Positions 25,697 through 34,918 of a stretch of DNA of 64,000 nucleotides are shown here, piece by piece. Source of the DNA: Candidatus Eiseniibacteriota bacterium (GTDB taxonomy: Bacteria; Eisenbacteria; RBG-16-71-46; CAIMUX01; WJJG01); contig JAGMBO010000031.1 in NCBI GenBank assembly GCA_023129715.1, positions 62,001-126,000 of the forward strand, written 5' to 3'. The position numbers were made by a program, and so were the translations under genes. Position 1 is the stretch's first letter. Every line of letters starts with the position of its first letter. The notes under the pieces were generated by a model. That model made no database searches. It saw only the letters and a list, made by a program, of their open reading frames with translations, and was not told where the DNA came from.

Positions 25697-27196
25697 CTAG
25701 TGTTCGTGCAACTGATACCCCCGGTGCTGCGCATCCCCCCGTGCGAGACGCCATTCCTTGTCGGTGAGCTTCTCGAGGAATCTCCGATCGTGGCTTACCA
25801 GCAGCATGGCGCAGGGGCAGTCCGCGAGGGCTCGCTCCAAGCACTCGATCGAGGGAAGGTCCATGTGGTTGGTCGGCTCGTCCATGACGATCAGGTGGGG
25901 TTCCTGGGTGATCTCGAGCGCGAGGAGCATCTTGCGCAACTCGCCCGGACTGGGGAGATCGCTTTCCAGGAGCCGCTCCGGACGAGAGTTGAGGCGGCTG
26001 ACGATCATCATCATGTGGCCCAGCTTGTCTCGCGGGAGTGCCCGTGTTCGCGCGATGATTTCCTGCGTCGCCGCGATGTCGATTTCCTGGGGCACATAGG
26101 TCACGTGCTCGGCGGGCACGTTGACCCGGCCGATCAGATGCCGCACTAGGGTACTCTTTCCCGCGCCGTTGGGGCCGGTCAGGGCAATACGATCGGTGGG
26201 GAGGATCGCCAAGGCGGGATAGTGCAGCCAGCGTCCCGCGGACAAGGGCAGCTTTCCGGCGGGCGCGCGCACGAGGACGTTGCGCTGCGAGCGAGACCCG
26301 GGCAGCCAGATCCCGAGTTCATGTTCCCGGCGGATGCTCTTCTGCGCCTCCCGCTCGCGGGCTTGCTGGAGCCGGCCGTCGATCTGACGCAGCAGCTTGC
26401 CGGCCACGGCATCTTTCCCCGTTGCGCGAGCCCGGTCGATCTTGTCCTTGGCGTCGTGGTCGCGGGGGGCGATGCCGCGCTTCGAGCGCTTCCGGTCGGC
26501 CCGGGAAGCCTCTGCCCGCCTCCGATGGGCCTCGTGCTCGAGCTTCTTGCGCACGGACTTGGCCTGCCGGTGTTCGCGGGCGGCTGCTCGACGCTCGCCC
26601 TCGGCTTGGCGCGCCGCATCTGTATAACCCCCGGGGCGTAAAACGACGCTCGGCGGGTCGAGAAAGAGACACTGGCCACAGAGCTCATCGAGCAACTCAC
26701 GATCGTGACTGACGAGCAAGCCGATCCCGGCATAGGTGTGTAGCGCCTGGGCGAGCCAATCGCGTGCTTCGCTGTCGAGGTGGTTTGTTGGCTCATCGAT
26801 TGCCAGCACGTCAGGCGCCTGCCAGAGCGCGACTGCAATCTGAGCGCGCTTGCGCTCGCCATGGCTGAGCGTCTCCCAGCGACCGGGCCAGTCTGCGCCG
26901 ACGCCCAGGCGGCCGCAGGTGCGGCGGGCATCGGCGTCGGTCGCGCTGACCAGCTCGGAGAGCCGCGTGGGCTGGTGGTCGGTGCGTTGCGGGCAGTAGA
27001 CCGCCGTCCCCGGAACCTGGATGGTGCCCGCCCGGGGACTCAGCTCCGCCACGGCGAGTCGCAGCAGGGTTGTCTTGCCGGCGCCGTTGGCCCCGACGAC
27101 ACCGGTCCAGCCTGCCGCGAGGGCGAGGTCCACGTTTTCGAAGAGCGGCGTTGCGGCGGTCTCGTGGGTGAAGTCGACCCCATGGAGGAAGAGCAT
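25697..27196 (-). CDS. ABC-F family ATPase
   Basis: About 499 residues with two nucleotide-binding domains and no TM. NBD1 has GANGAGKTT, LSHGERKRAQIA and VLAIDEPTNHLD. NBD2 has GPNGAGKST, PGELRKMLLALEI (degenerate signature) and LIVMDEPTNHMD. Between them is a highly basic linker (RKKLEHEAHRRRAEASRADR) that takes the place of the P-site tRNA interaction motif. ABC-F proteins act on ribosomes, as translation factors or antibiotic-protection proteins. This short-linker form with an APRDHDAKDK stretch resembles the Lsa/Vga-like or Uup-like divergents, but subfamily is uncertain. I prefer ATG 27196 (GAGG six bases away) to 27211. It converges with msrBA. Confidence 0.85.
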   Translation of the reverse strand: MLFLHGVDFTHETAATPLFENVDLALAAGWTGVVGANGAGKTTLLRLAVAELSPRAGTIQVPGTAVYCPQRTDHQPTRLSELVSATDADARRTCGRLGVGADWPGRWETLSHGERKRAQIAVALWQAPDVLAIDEPTNHLDSEARDWLAQALHTYAGIGLLVSHDRELLDELCGQCLFLDPPSVVLRPGGYTDAARQAEGERRAAAREHRQAKSVRKKLEHEAHRRRAEASRADRKRSKRGIAPRDHDAKDKIDRARATGKDAVAGKLLRQIDGRLQQAREREAQKSIRREHELGIWLPGSRSQRNVLVRAPAGKLPLSAGRWLHYPALAILPTDRIALTGPNGAGKSTLVRHLIGRVNVPAEHVTYVPQEIDIAATQEIIARTRALPRDKLGHMMMIVSRLNSRPERLLESDLPSPGELRKMLLALEITQEPHLIVMDEPTNHMDLPSIECLERALADCPCAMLLVSHDRRFLEKLTDKEWRLARGDAQHRGYQLHEH

Positions 27197-27395
27197 TGGC
27201 GGCCTCGTCATTCGCCCCGGGGTTCCCGCCCGAGCCTGGCGGCGATCTACTCGATCGGTTCCGGCTGGGTCCGGGCGGCGATCTCGCGACTGCCGAGCAT
27301 CCTTGGCTTCCGCGTTCGCGTTCCGTCAAGGGCCCAATCTGTGACGAAAAGTACCTGCTCCGGCTGCGAAGGGGAAGATAGATCGCGACTGCCTC

Positions 27396-27424
27396 TTGGC
27401 AGATGCGTTTCGATTCGATACGCT
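27396..27424 (+). promoter_or_regulatory. Putative promoter of the tldD-tldE pair
   Basis: TTGGCA at 27396-27401, a 17-base spacer and TACGCT at 27419-27424, about 100 bases before the tldD start. It lies in the 327-base spacer with the divergent ABC-F gene, which otherwise shows nothing clear. Confidence 0.4.
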
Positions 27425-27523
27425 CACGACTTATCCGGCGGCCACCGCCCGGTGAGTGTGGCCGGAGGGGCGTGACCCCCGCTCGGGGCGGGCGTTGTGC
27501 GGCCCAGCCGCGAGGAGGAAGAG

Positions 27524-28957
27524 ATGTTCGAGGGACTGAAGCAGCGCTTCCACGATGTCCTGCCCGCGAGCGGTTTTTGTTCGCTGCGTGCCGAGCATGA
27601 GCGAACCGAGATGATCCGAGTGCGCCAGAACGTCCTCCAGCCGATTCAGACCTCTGAGGACGAGGGCGCCATGGTGACCCGCATCGTCGGCGCGGGACTC
27701 GGCTATGCGGCCGCGTCGGACCTCTCGACCGAAGGTCTGCGCCGGGGTGTCGAACGGGCGGGCTACTGGGCCGAGGCGACCGCGCGCAAGTCGGTTTTCG
27801 ACTTCTCGCGGGTCGCCATGCCCCATCCGCGGGGTGAATACGAGACGCCCGTCGCGAAGGCTTGGGACTCGATGTCTCTGGCCGAGAAGATCGCGATGGC
27901 CACGCGGGAATGCGAGCGGCTCAAGACCGACGATCGCATCGCCGACTTCGAGGCGGGGATCTGGTACGCACGCACGACGACGCTCTATCTGACGAATGCA
28001 GGCGGCGAAGCCCGGCGGGTGACCCACCGCGTCTATCCCTTCTTGCGCGTGACGGCGAGCGAGGGGACCGCATCGCAAACCCGTAGCCTCGGTGCGCTCG
28101 GCATCTGCCGCCAGGGCGGCCTCGAAATCCTCGATGGAGCCGGTTTCATGACCGATGGCCCGCAACTGACCGAGGAGGCACTCGCCCTGCTCAAGGCCCC
28201 CAACTGTCCCTCCGGGAAGATGGACTTGCTGCTCGAAGCCGATCAGATGCACCTGCAGATCCACGAGTCGATCGGACATCCCCTCGAACTCGATCGGATT
28301 CTCGGTGATGAGCGCAACTACGCCGGGACGAGCTTCGTGAAACCCGAGTACTTCGGGAGCTTCCGGTATGGTTCCGAGCACTTGAACATCGTCTTCGATC
28401 CGACCGACACGCAGGCCTTCGCCTCCTACGACTTCGACGACGATGGCGCCAAGGCCGAGAAACTCTACTTGATCGAGAAGGGCATCCTCAAGCGAGCCCT
28501 CGGGAGCACGATCTCACAGGCGCGCTCGGGGATCCCGGGCGTGGCCAACTCGCGCGCCGATACTTGGCGCCGCCCGCCGATCGATCGCATGGCGAATGTC
28601 AATCTGGAACCGGGTAACGCGTCGATGGAAGAGCTGATCGGCGCGGTCGAGCGCGGAGTCTACATGCGCGCCAACAACTCCTGGTCGATCGACGACTCAC
28701 GGAACAAGTTCCAGTTCGGCTGCGAGTACGGCCGGCTGATCGAGAATGGGAAGCTGGTCGGAGTGGTCAAGAACCCGAACTATCGCGGCGTTTCACAGAC
28801 CTTCTGGAACAATCTCAAGATGGTCGGAGACGCGAGCACGGTGCAGCGCATGGGTGCGATCAACTGTGGCAAGGGCGAGCCGAACCAGGTCATGCGCGTT
28901 GGACACGTCACCCCCACGGCTCTCTTCACGGAGGTGGATGTCTTCGGCGGGGAATAG
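27524..28957 (+). CDS. tldD: TldD-type metalloprotease subunit
   Basis: 477 residues. The metal site HESIGH (His247, Glu248, His252) followed by PLELDRILGDE is the TldD signature, and GTSF after it is also conserved. TldD/TldE heterodimers enclose an internal active site and cleave unfolded peptides, for example in microcin/RiPP maturation and CcdA antitoxin turnover. A very strong Shine-Dalgarno (GAGGAGG) precedes ATG 27524. The TldE-like partner starts 109 bases downstream, so both subunits are made together. No RiPP precursor was recognised close by. Confidence 0.93.
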   Translation: MFEGLKQRFHDVLPASGFCSLRAEHERTEMIRVRQNVLQPIQTSEDEGAMVTRIVGAGLGYAAASDLSTEGLRRGVERAGYWAEATARKSVFDFSRVAMPHPRGEYETPVAKAWDSMSLAEKIAMATRECERLKTDDRIADFEAGIWYARTTTLYLTNAGGEARRVTHRVYPFLRVTASEGTASQTRSLGALGICRQGGLEILDGAGFMTDGPQLTEEALALLKAPNCPSGKMDLLLEADQMHLQIHESIGHPLELDRILGDERNYAGTSFVKPEYFGSFRYGSEHLNIVFDPTDTQAFASYDFDDDGAKAEKLYLIEKGILKRALGSTISQARSGIPGVANSRADTWRRPPIDRMANVNLEPGNASMEELIGAVERGVYMRANNSWSIDDSRNKFQFGCEYGRLIENGKLVGVVKNPNYRGVSQTFWNNLKMVGDASTVQRMGAINCGKGEPNQVMRVGHVTPTALFTEVDVFGGE

Positions 28958-29066
28958 GGATGCAGGGGTCTTCAACGACGACTGCCCGCCGGCAGAGCAC
29001 CAGGGCTCTGATGTGGATGTCTCCCGCGGGCGAGGCGAGGCGGGCTGAGAGAGAAGGGATCGAGTG

Positions 29067-30389
29067 ATGCAGGAACGTTTCTACGAGATCGCCGATCATA
29101 TCGTTGCCCGGCTCAAGGGCGACGAGGTCGTCATCCTGACCTTTGATGGCGAGGAATCCGACTTCGTGCGCTTCAATCACAATGCCGTGCGCCAGGCGGG
29201 GTCGGTGACGCAGGCAGACCTGGGCATCGATCTCATCCGCGGCCAACGGCATGCCGAGGCGCGGTTGGCGCTGACGGGTGAACGGCAGGGCGACCGTACG
29301 CGCGCGGATGCCTTGGTGGCCGAGCTGCGCGCGCGGCTCGACTTCGTGCCCGAGGATCCGCATCTGCTCTATGCGACCGAGGTGCAGTCGACCGAGAAGA
29401 TCGGCGCCAACGAACTAGCCCCGGCGGATCAAGCCTTGGGGGCGATCCTCGCGGGAGGCGAAGGGTACGACTCGGTCGGCATCCATGCTCAGGGACCGAT
29501 CTACCGCGGATTCGCCAACAGCCTGGGGCAGCGCAATTGGTTGTCGACACATACGTTCAATCTGGACTGGTGCTTCTATTTGCGCGACGACAAGGCGGTC
29601 AAGTCGGACTATGCCGGATTCCGCTGGGATGAAGCTGCTCTGAGCGAGAAGATGAAGAGTGCGGGAGCGCAGCTCGGGCTGTTGGACAAGGAGCCGACGA
29701 CGATCAAGCCGGGCAAGTATCGCGTCTACCTGGCGCCCAAGGCGGTCCAGGAAGTCGTCAGCATCCTCGGCTGGGGCGGCTTCGGGCTCAAGGACCACAA
29801 GGCGAAGATCTCCTCGCTGATCCGCATGACCGAGGGGGACGGCAAGCTCCATGCGGCGATCACGATGCGTGAGAACACCGGTGAGGGCGTCTCTGCGAAC
29901 TTCGACCGGATGGGCTTCGTCAAACCCGATCAAGTCGTCCTGATCGAGAAGGGGTGTTTCAAGGAGCACATGGTCTCACCGCGCTCGGCCAAGGAATACG
30001 GTGTCCCGACGAATGGCGCGGATACGTATGAGTCGCCCTTCTCGTTCGAGATGGATGCGGGCGAGATCCCCACCGCGGAGGCTCTGCAACAGCTTGAGAC
30101 GGGGCTCTACATCAACAATCTCTGGTATCTGAACTACTCCGATCGTCCTGCCTGTCGGATGACCGGAATGACGCGCTTTGCGACCTTCTGGGTCGAGAAG
30201 GGCGAGCTGGTCGGGCCGCTGAACGTGATGCGGTTCGATGAATCGATCTATCGCATGTTCGGCAGCAACCTGATCGGGCTTACCGCCGAGCGGGTGATGA
30301 TCCTGGCCAACGACACCTACGGCCAGCGGGAGGTGGCCAGCTATCGCCTGCCGGGCGCGCTGATCAACGACTTCGAGCTGACGCTGTAG
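29067..30389 (+). CDS. pmbA: TldE/PmbA-type protease partner subunit
   Basis: 440 residues. Same overall fold as TldD, without the HExxxH site: the corresponding region has only VVSILGWGGFGLKDH. Family motifs include FNHNAVRQAG near the N-terminus, MRENTGEGVSANFDRMGF, NNLWYLNYSDRPACRMTGMT and a C-terminal RLPGALINDFELTL. ATG 29067 is chosen over the GTG three bases upstream because AAGGGA then has normal spacing. It pairs with TldD to form the active heterodimer. Confidence 0.9.
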   Translation: MQERFYEIADHIVARLKGDEVVILTFDGEESDFVRFNHNAVRQAGSVTQADLGIDLIRGQRHAEARLALTGERQGDRTRADALVAELRARLDFVPEDPHLLYATEVQSTEKIGANELAPADQALGAILAGGEGYDSVGIHAQGPIYRGFANSLGQRNWLSTHTFNLDWCFYLRDDKAVKSDYAGFRWDEAALSEKMKSAGAQLGLLDKEPTTIKPGKYRVYLAPKAVQEVVSILGWGGFGLKDHKAKISSLIRMTEGDGKLHAAITMRENTGEGVSANFDRMGFVKPDQVVLIEKGCFKEHMVSPRSAKEYGVPTNGADTYESPFSFEMDAGEIPTAEALQQLETGLYINNLWYLNYSDRPACRMTGMTRFATFWVEKGELVGPLNVMRFDESIYRMFGSNLIGLTAERVMILANDTYGQREVASYRLPGALINDFELTL

Positions 30390-30732
30390 GGGATCGCCCG
30401 TCAGGAATGTCGGTAACTCTGCATATCCGTGCCGTGCCGTCCCTATTCTGACAGCCCGTGCTCTCACCTACGCGAACCATTCATAGTGTCATGGTTCGAA
30501 TACCTTCCACGTAGCAGAGTATTGGCCGGACGCCAGAGGTGCGGCGCGGCTTGCAGCCCACCCCGGTTCTCTCTGGCGCAGGGATGCACAACCGAGTTAT
30601 CCTGTAACAGTTCCCGTGCCCCCGACGATGCCGAATCGGCTCGATTTGTCACCGCTGAAGGACTTGACCGGGTATGGGGGGCTGCAGAGACCGGGGGATC
30701 ACTGAAGCCAAGGGAACCAGTAGTCGGAATCC
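30390..30732. other. Spacer at the left edge of the cassette-like region
   Basis: About 340 bases without a gene. It contains a perfect 8-bp inverted repeat CGAACCAT/ATGGTTCG (30473-30480 and 30491-30498, loop of ten), without a T-run. Composition is more AT-rich than the preceding genes. No attI-like or integrase sequence was recognised. Confidence 0.4.
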
Positions 30733-31401
30733 ATGGAAAAGACCAAAGACAATCGCAGCTGGGAGGCCTACTGGAGTGGTGATCACGACCATTCCTGGTG
30801 GAAGCGTCCTGACCCGCACGTCCTGGAGTTCATTTCGACACAATCCCCTGAGCGACTGCCGCACGTGCTCGACCTCGGGTCCGGATTAGGACGCCATGCG
30901 ATTGCCTTCGCACAGGCTGGATTCCTGGTGAGTGCGACAGACGCCTCGGAAAGCGCCGTTTCCCATCGGCGGAAATGGGCAGCCGACCTGTCGCTGAGAA
31001 TTCCAACCCAGGTATGTGATGTTCTCGGCGACTCATTCCCAGACGGGAGCTTCGATCTCGTATTGAGCTACAACGTGATTTACCATGGCTCCCGAAACCT
31101 GTTTGCCGCTGTGATAGATCATGTGCACGCTCTCTTGAGGACGGGTGGCCTGTTCTACTTCACCCGCCCCACTCGAGCGGATGGGAAGTATGGCTTCGGA
31201 GAAGAGGTCGCTCTCCACACGTATCATTGCGAGAGATCCATTACTCCGGGAGGCATCCATTACTTCGCGGATAAGGCGGACCTCGAGGATTTCCTCTCTG
31301 GGTTTCGCCGACTCTCGATGGAGAAAGAGGAAGCCTACTGGAGCAACAGAGGGGTGCAGCAGTTCTATTCGACCTGCCACGTACTCGCGGAAACAGCGTG
31401 A
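30733..31401 (+). CDS. SAM-dependent class I methyltransferase
   Basis: 222 residues. Motif I is VLDLGSGLGRHAIAFA (about residue 45), an acidic motif II follows (VSATDASESAV), then FDLVLSYNVIYHG and LLRTGGLFYFTRPT, in the order of class I small-molecule methyltransferases (ubiE/tellurite-resistance-like). The Shine-Dalgarno is weak (CGGA four bases before ATG). It is the first of six plus-strand genes with unrelated functions, and an attC-like hairpin follows 15 bases after its stop. The substrate is unknown. Confidence 0.85.
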   Translation: MEKTKDNRSWEAYWSGDHDHSWWKRPDPHVLEFISTQSPERLPHVLDLGSGLGRHAIAFAQAGFLVSATDASESAVSHRRKWAADLSLRIPTQVCDVLGDSFPDGSFDLVLSYNVIYHGSRNLFAAVIDHVHALLRTGGLFYFTRPTRADGKYGFGEEVALHTYHCERSITPGGIHYFADKADLEDFLSGFRRLSMEKEEAYWSNRGVQQFYSTCHVLAETA

Positions 31402-31415
31402 CACTGAGGAGAGGA

Positions 31416-31502
31416 TCTCAACAATTGCATAAAGACGGACGTGGGTTTCGCTGCGCTCCGCTCGCGCGGCTTGTGGATCACGCCATGTGCAGATTGCAGG
31501 TC
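31416..31502 (+). repeat. attC-like integron recombination site (candidate 1)
   Basis: Begins TCTCAAC (R''-like). Left-arm segments CAATTGCA (31422-31429) and GGACGTG (31437-31443) pair with TGCAGATTG (31488-31496) and CACGCC (31479-31484). Two unpaired (extrahelical) bases result, as in attC. The outer right box (GCAGGTC) departs from GTTRRRY. It lies directly between two plus-strand genes. Confidence 0.4.
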
Positions 31503-31509
31503 ACCTAAA

Positions 31510-32031
31510 ATGGAAACACGAATGACTATAGAGAGAACAGTAGCCAGTATCTTTCACCTAACAGATCAAAACTGGATGAAACACTCTAACCCAGTAAGTG
31601 TATGGACAAGGTATTCAGTACTCCCCATAATTGTGATAGCCTTCTGGAGCAGAATGTGGATTGGTTGGTGGTGTTTGGCGCCTGGAATAGTATCAGTGCT
31701 CTGGATGTTTCTTAATCCCGTTTTCTTTAAGAAACCAAGATCAACCAAGAACTGGGCTTCCAAAGCAGTATTGGGTGAGAGAGTGTTTCTGAATCGAGAC
31801 AAGGTAAAGATACCTGAAAAGCACGACATTCCTTTGCATGGCATTCTCAATACCCTATCTTCACTAGGTATGATCTTGGCAATCTGGGCGATTGTATACT
31901 ATTCCGTTTGGGGAGCTATTCTGGGTGTTGCGCTGGCCTACATCGGGAAAAGTTGGTATTTGGACCGAATGGTTTGGCTATATGAGGATATGAAACATGA
32001 TAATGAAGTATACGAGAGCTGGGAGTATTGA
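31510..32031 (+). CDS. DUF6653-like small integral membrane protein
   Basis: 173 residues. It resembles what I know as the DUF6653 family: FHLTDQNWMKHSNPVSVWTR at the start, WSRMWIGWWCLAPG, LNPVFFKKPRSTKNWASKAV, LGERVFLNR and a closing SWYLDRMVWLYEDMKHDNEV. Two hydrophobic hairpins are at about 33-70 and 115-150. Function is unknown. Base composition is clearly AT-richer than the flanking chromosome, which points to acquisition. Several starts are possible; ATG 31510 follows the attC-like site by seven bases. Confidence 0.75.
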   Translation: METRMTIERTVASIFHLTDQNWMKHSNPVSVWTRYSVLPIIVIAFWSRMWIGWWCLAPGIVSVLWMFLNPVFFKKPRSTKNWASKAVLGERVFLNRDKVKIPEKHDIPLHGILNTLSSLGMILAIWAIVYYSVWGAILGVALAYIGKSWYLDRMVWLYEDMKHDNEVYESWEY

Positions 32032-32046
32032 ACAAATAGTAGGAAC

Positions 32047-32101
32047 ACATAACAGAAGTAGGCAGGGGACGCTAATGGGGCCGGTGATCCTGGCGTTGAC
32101 A
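32047..32101 (+). repeat. Weak attC-like remnant (candidate 2)
   Basis: ACATAAC at the left and GTTGACA at the right resemble the R'' and R' core sites. They enclose AGGCAGGGG and GATCCTGGC, which pair only over CAGG. At 55 bases it is at the short limit of known sites. Reported only because of its position between cassette-like genes. Confidence 0.2.
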
Positions 32102-32142
32102 AGAAGCCGTGTGCCCGGTGAGCAAACATCAGGAATTGACGG

Positions 32143-33210
32143 ATGACTGGAGTCAACGAACTGCAGCAGTACTTCCAGGCACTTGAGGAAGAAGGGCGAT
32201 TCTCTGGGGTCGTACTGATCACTCAAGGCGATTCGCAACTATACGGTGGTGCTTACGGATACGCCAGTCGCTCCTGGAAGATCCGAAATACACTCGATAC
32301 GTGCTTTGACACCGCATCCATCACAAAGCTATTCACGGCTGTGGCGACCCTCCAATTGATTGATCAGAAACGCCTCGCTTTCGATACAGGGGTGATTGAT
32401 TTCCTGAAACTTGAGGGGACAACGATTTCCAAGGGCGTAACCGTCTCTCACTTGCTGACTCATAGCTCGGGCATAGGTGACGACGCCGATGAAGAGGCCG
32501 GAGAAAGTTACGAGGAGTTGTGGAAGACCAAACCCAACTACTCGATCAGGGAGACGGCTGATTTCCTACCTCAGTTTATCCATAAGCCGCCCAACTTCCC
32601 GCCGGGCGAAGGCTGCCGCTATTGCAATTGCGGGTATGTCTTGCTGGGTTTGCTGATTGAAACTGCCAGCGGGTTGAAGTATCGCGACTACGTCCGGCAG
32701 AACATCATTACCCAAGCCGGGATGATCCACTCGGAGTTCCTCCGCATGGATCAGGTGCATGAAAACGTTGCCGAAGGCAACGATCCCCTACGAGATAACA
32801 CAGGCCAGATCATCGGATGGAAAAAGAATATCTACTCGTTCCCTCCAATTGGCTCACCGGATGGCGGCGCGTATGTGACCGCAAGCGATCTTGATCGCTT
32901 TCTCCGGGCGGTGAAAGCGGGCGAATTGCTTTCACCCAAGCTGACGGAAGCATTCTTCACGCCCCAAGTGCATCATAGTGCGATGGAGGGTGGAACGCAG
33001 CGATACGGCTACGGCCTATGGTTCTTGGTGGACCCAGCCAATCAAGTCATCTTCTGCCAGAAAGAAGGGACCAATGCGGGCGTAAGTGGGCTCATTCGCC
33101 ATTTTCCCAAAGACGATACGAATATAGTCATCCTGTCGAATATGGAGGCTGGGGTTTGGGAACCCGTGAGGAAAGTCCACGAACTGGTCATGGCCGGGCA
33201 ATTGGCATAG
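32143..33210 (+). CDS. Cytoplasmic serine beta-lactamase-fold hydrolase
   Basis: 355 residues. The class C/penicillin-binding fold is shown by the SxxK motif DTASITKLFTA (near residue 60), LLTHSSGIGDD, a YCN motif (CRYCNCGYVLLG) where the usual motif is YxN, and GGAYVTASDLDRF. The third box is atypical. No signal peptide is present (MTGVNELQQYFQAL), so it probably acts as an intracellular esterase or amidase, not as a resistance beta-lactamase. The Shine-Dalgarno is weak (AGGA eight bases away). It is one of two such genes in the cassette-like region, and they are not close paralogues. Confidence 0.85.
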   Translation: MTGVNELQQYFQALEEEGRFSGVVLITQGDSQLYGGAYGYASRSWKIRNTLDTCFDTASITKLFTAVATLQLIDQKRLAFDTGVIDFLKLEGTTISKGVTVSHLLTHSSGIGDDADEEAGESYEELWKTKPNYSIRETADFLPQFIHKPPNFPPGEGCRYCNCGYVLLGLLIETASGLKYRDYVRQNIITQAGMIHSEFLRMDQVHENVAEGNDPLRDNTGQIIGWKKNIYSFPPIGSPDGGAYVTASDLDRFLRAVKAGELLSPKLTEAFFTPQVHHSAMEGGTQRYGYGLWFLVDPANQVIFCQKEGTNAGVSGLIRHFPKDDTNIVILSNMEAGVWEPVRKVHELVMAGQLA

Positions 33211-33213
33211 GCT

Positions 33214-33282
33214 GCTCAACCACGCGTTGCAGCCGATTTGCTCCCCCAGCGCTCCGCAGAGGGCAGAACGCGACCGCTAGGG
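33214..33282 (+). repeat. attC-like site (candidate 3)
   Basis: Starts four bases after the stop with GCTCAAC, a perfect RYYYAAC box. CGCGTT followed by GCAGCC pairs with GGCAGAACGCG on the right, with one extrahelical base. The right core box is GCTAGGG, two mismatches from GTTRRRY. Moderate support. Confidence 0.35.
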
Positions 33283-33450
33283 GAGATTCTTGACTACGTC
33301 TCTGTATCATTATGTGCTCAGGCTGGCGACAAATCTCGGCGAGCCCGACCTGCAGGAGACCGGCGAACGGTCAAGAACACGGAGCCATTGGATGAGATGC
33401 CTTGTTGCTCGGTTCACGAGCGGGGTAGATTGGAATAGTGGAGGAGAACC

Positions 33451-34758
33451 TTGAACCGTAGCGCCAGATTCCTAGTACTTGTGCTCGCCGTGGGCGCGGC
33501 GGCAATCCTTCTCGTGACCCTGACGAGTCCGCCAAGCCTATCCCGCACAGAGATCTCTGACAGCCAGCGTGACGAAATCGCGTCGATCATGGAGGTGATG
33601 GCTGCCAATGGCCAGTTCTCGGGCACGGTGCTGGTGTCAGTGGGCGGCGAACCAGTGTATTCCGGTGCCTTCGGTCTGGCCGACATTGAGCGCGGCGTGC
33701 CCAACACTCTGGATACGCAGTTCCGAATCGCCTCCGCCACCAAGCCGTTTACTGCCTTGCTCGTATATCAGCTGGTGGCAGCAGGACAACTGGGACTCGA
33801 CGACAAGCTGTCCGATTGCTTGCCCGAGTATCCCACCGAGAAGGGCGCGAGCATCACCGTGTCCCAGTTGCTGACTCATAGGTCAGGCATCACCGGCGAG
33901 GGACGCATTCCAGAACTGGGGCAGATCGAGCGTCACCGCTGGACACGGGATGAGTTGCTGCAAGAGATCGCCAGTCGCGATCTTGTATTCGCCCCCAGTA
34001 CGCGTTACGAGTACAGCAATTACGGCTATTTCCTGCTGGGCTTGGTCATTGAACGCGCCGGCGGCGCCAGCTACGCTGATCAACTGCAGCATCGGATCTG
34101 CGGACCGGCCCGCATGACCCATACCCGAGGCGACGACAACGACGCTATCATACCTGGCCGAGCCCTGGGCTACCACTTCGACTACTTCGCCGGTCCAGAG
34201 AACTCCCCCTACCTGGACATGAGCTTCGTCTTCGCGTACGGACACCTGCTCTCGACCGTCCCTGACCTGCATCGCTTCACCCTGGCCCTCGACAATCCGG
34301 CCGTGCTCCCTCCGGACTTCCGCGAGATGTTCTTCAACAAGTGCGGATGGACGGTGCAGAGCACACCGGTTGGACAGGGCGGCCAAAGGATCCGCGGGAA
34401 CTACCTGTGCGGCAGCATCAACGGGTTCGCCAGTCACATCCTTCGCATAGAGAAGGACGGCATCTTCATCGCGCTGCTGAAGAACATGAAGGAGCCCGGC
34501 GCTCAGATCGTCGTGAAATGGCCCGCGTACGTTACCTCGCGGATCCTGGCCGTTATCTACGGCGAAGCATATGAGGTTCCTAGAAAGTCGGCGGCGTTCG
34601 CCGTTTTCGAGATGATCCGAGATCATGGGCCCGAAGCGGGTCGGCGAAAGTACGCCGAAGTGGTCATTGGGAAGGATCCCGCCTACTACGTTGAAGAAGA
34701 TGAATTCCACCGCTTGGCGGAAGTGCTGCCCGCAGTCACTGACGCAACCGGTCGCTGA
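33451..34758 (+). CDS. Exported serine beta-lactamase-fold protein (TTG start)
   Basis: 435 residues. An N-terminal anchor (FLVLVLAVGAAAILLVTLT) indicates export. Catalytic motifs are IASATKPFTA (SxxK), LLTHRSGITGEG and YEYSNYGYFLLG (YxN). The C-terminal third (about 340-435) lies outside the standard fold and contains FASHILRIEKDGIFIALLKN. The start is TTG 33451, with GGAGG six bases before it; no ATG or GTG with a better signal exists. It is probably a periplasmic esterase or D-Ala-D-Ala-type peptidase. The strongest attC-like site of the region follows 14 bases after the stop. Confidence 0.85.
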   Translation: MNRSARFLVLVLAVGAAAILLVTLTSPPSLSRTEISDSQRDEIASIMEVMAANGQFSGTVLVSVGGEPVYSGAFGLADIERGVPNTLDTQFRIASATKPFTALLVYQLVAAGQLGLDDKLSDCLPEYPTEKGASITVSQLLTHRSGITGEGRIPELGQIERHRWTRDELLQEIASRDLVFAPSTRYEYSNYGYFLLGLVIERAGGASYADQLQHRICGPARMTHTRGDDNDAIIPGRALGYHFDYFAGPENSPYLDMSFVFAYGHLLSTVPDLHRFTLALDNPAVLPPDFREMFFNKCGWTVQSTPVGQGGQRIRGNYLCGSINGFASHILRIEKDGIFIALLKNMKEPGAQIVVKWPAYVTSRILAVIYGEAYEVPRKSAAFAVFEMIRDHGPEAGRRKYAEVVIGKDPAYYVEEDEFHRLAEVLPAVTDATGR

Positions 34759-34772
34759 GGGTCACGGTGGCC

Positions 34773-34888
34773 GCCTAACACTGGATGGAGCGGACGGGGG
34801 CTGGCATCCCCGACTGGCACGCGCCTGGCTTGAGCCAATCGCGCGCCAGTTCAGCGGCAGCGGCCCGCCGCTCATCCTTGCGCTAGAC
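34773..34888 (+). repeat. attC-like integron recombination site (candidate 4, strongest)
   Basis: R'' box GCCTAAC (34773-34779, perfect RYYYAAC) and R' box GCTAGAC (34882-34888, one mismatch to GTTRRRY). The arms pair over most of 24 positions: GCCGCCTAACAC with GCGCTAGACGGC, then GGATG/CATCC and AGCGG/CCGCT. Two single unpaired bases lie on the left arm, as in attC. The centre forms further hairpins (CTGG..CGCG / CGCG..CCAG and GGCTTGAGCC). Confidence 0.6.
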
Positions 34889-34918
34889 GGCGAGACCAAG
34901 CAAAGGAGCCAGAGGGAG

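Noticed and set aside
30488-30505. GGTTCGAATACC-like T-arm suggesting a tRNA
   Set aside because: The arms do not pair and no acceptor or anticodon stem can be built around it; the bases belong to an 8-bp inverted repeat.
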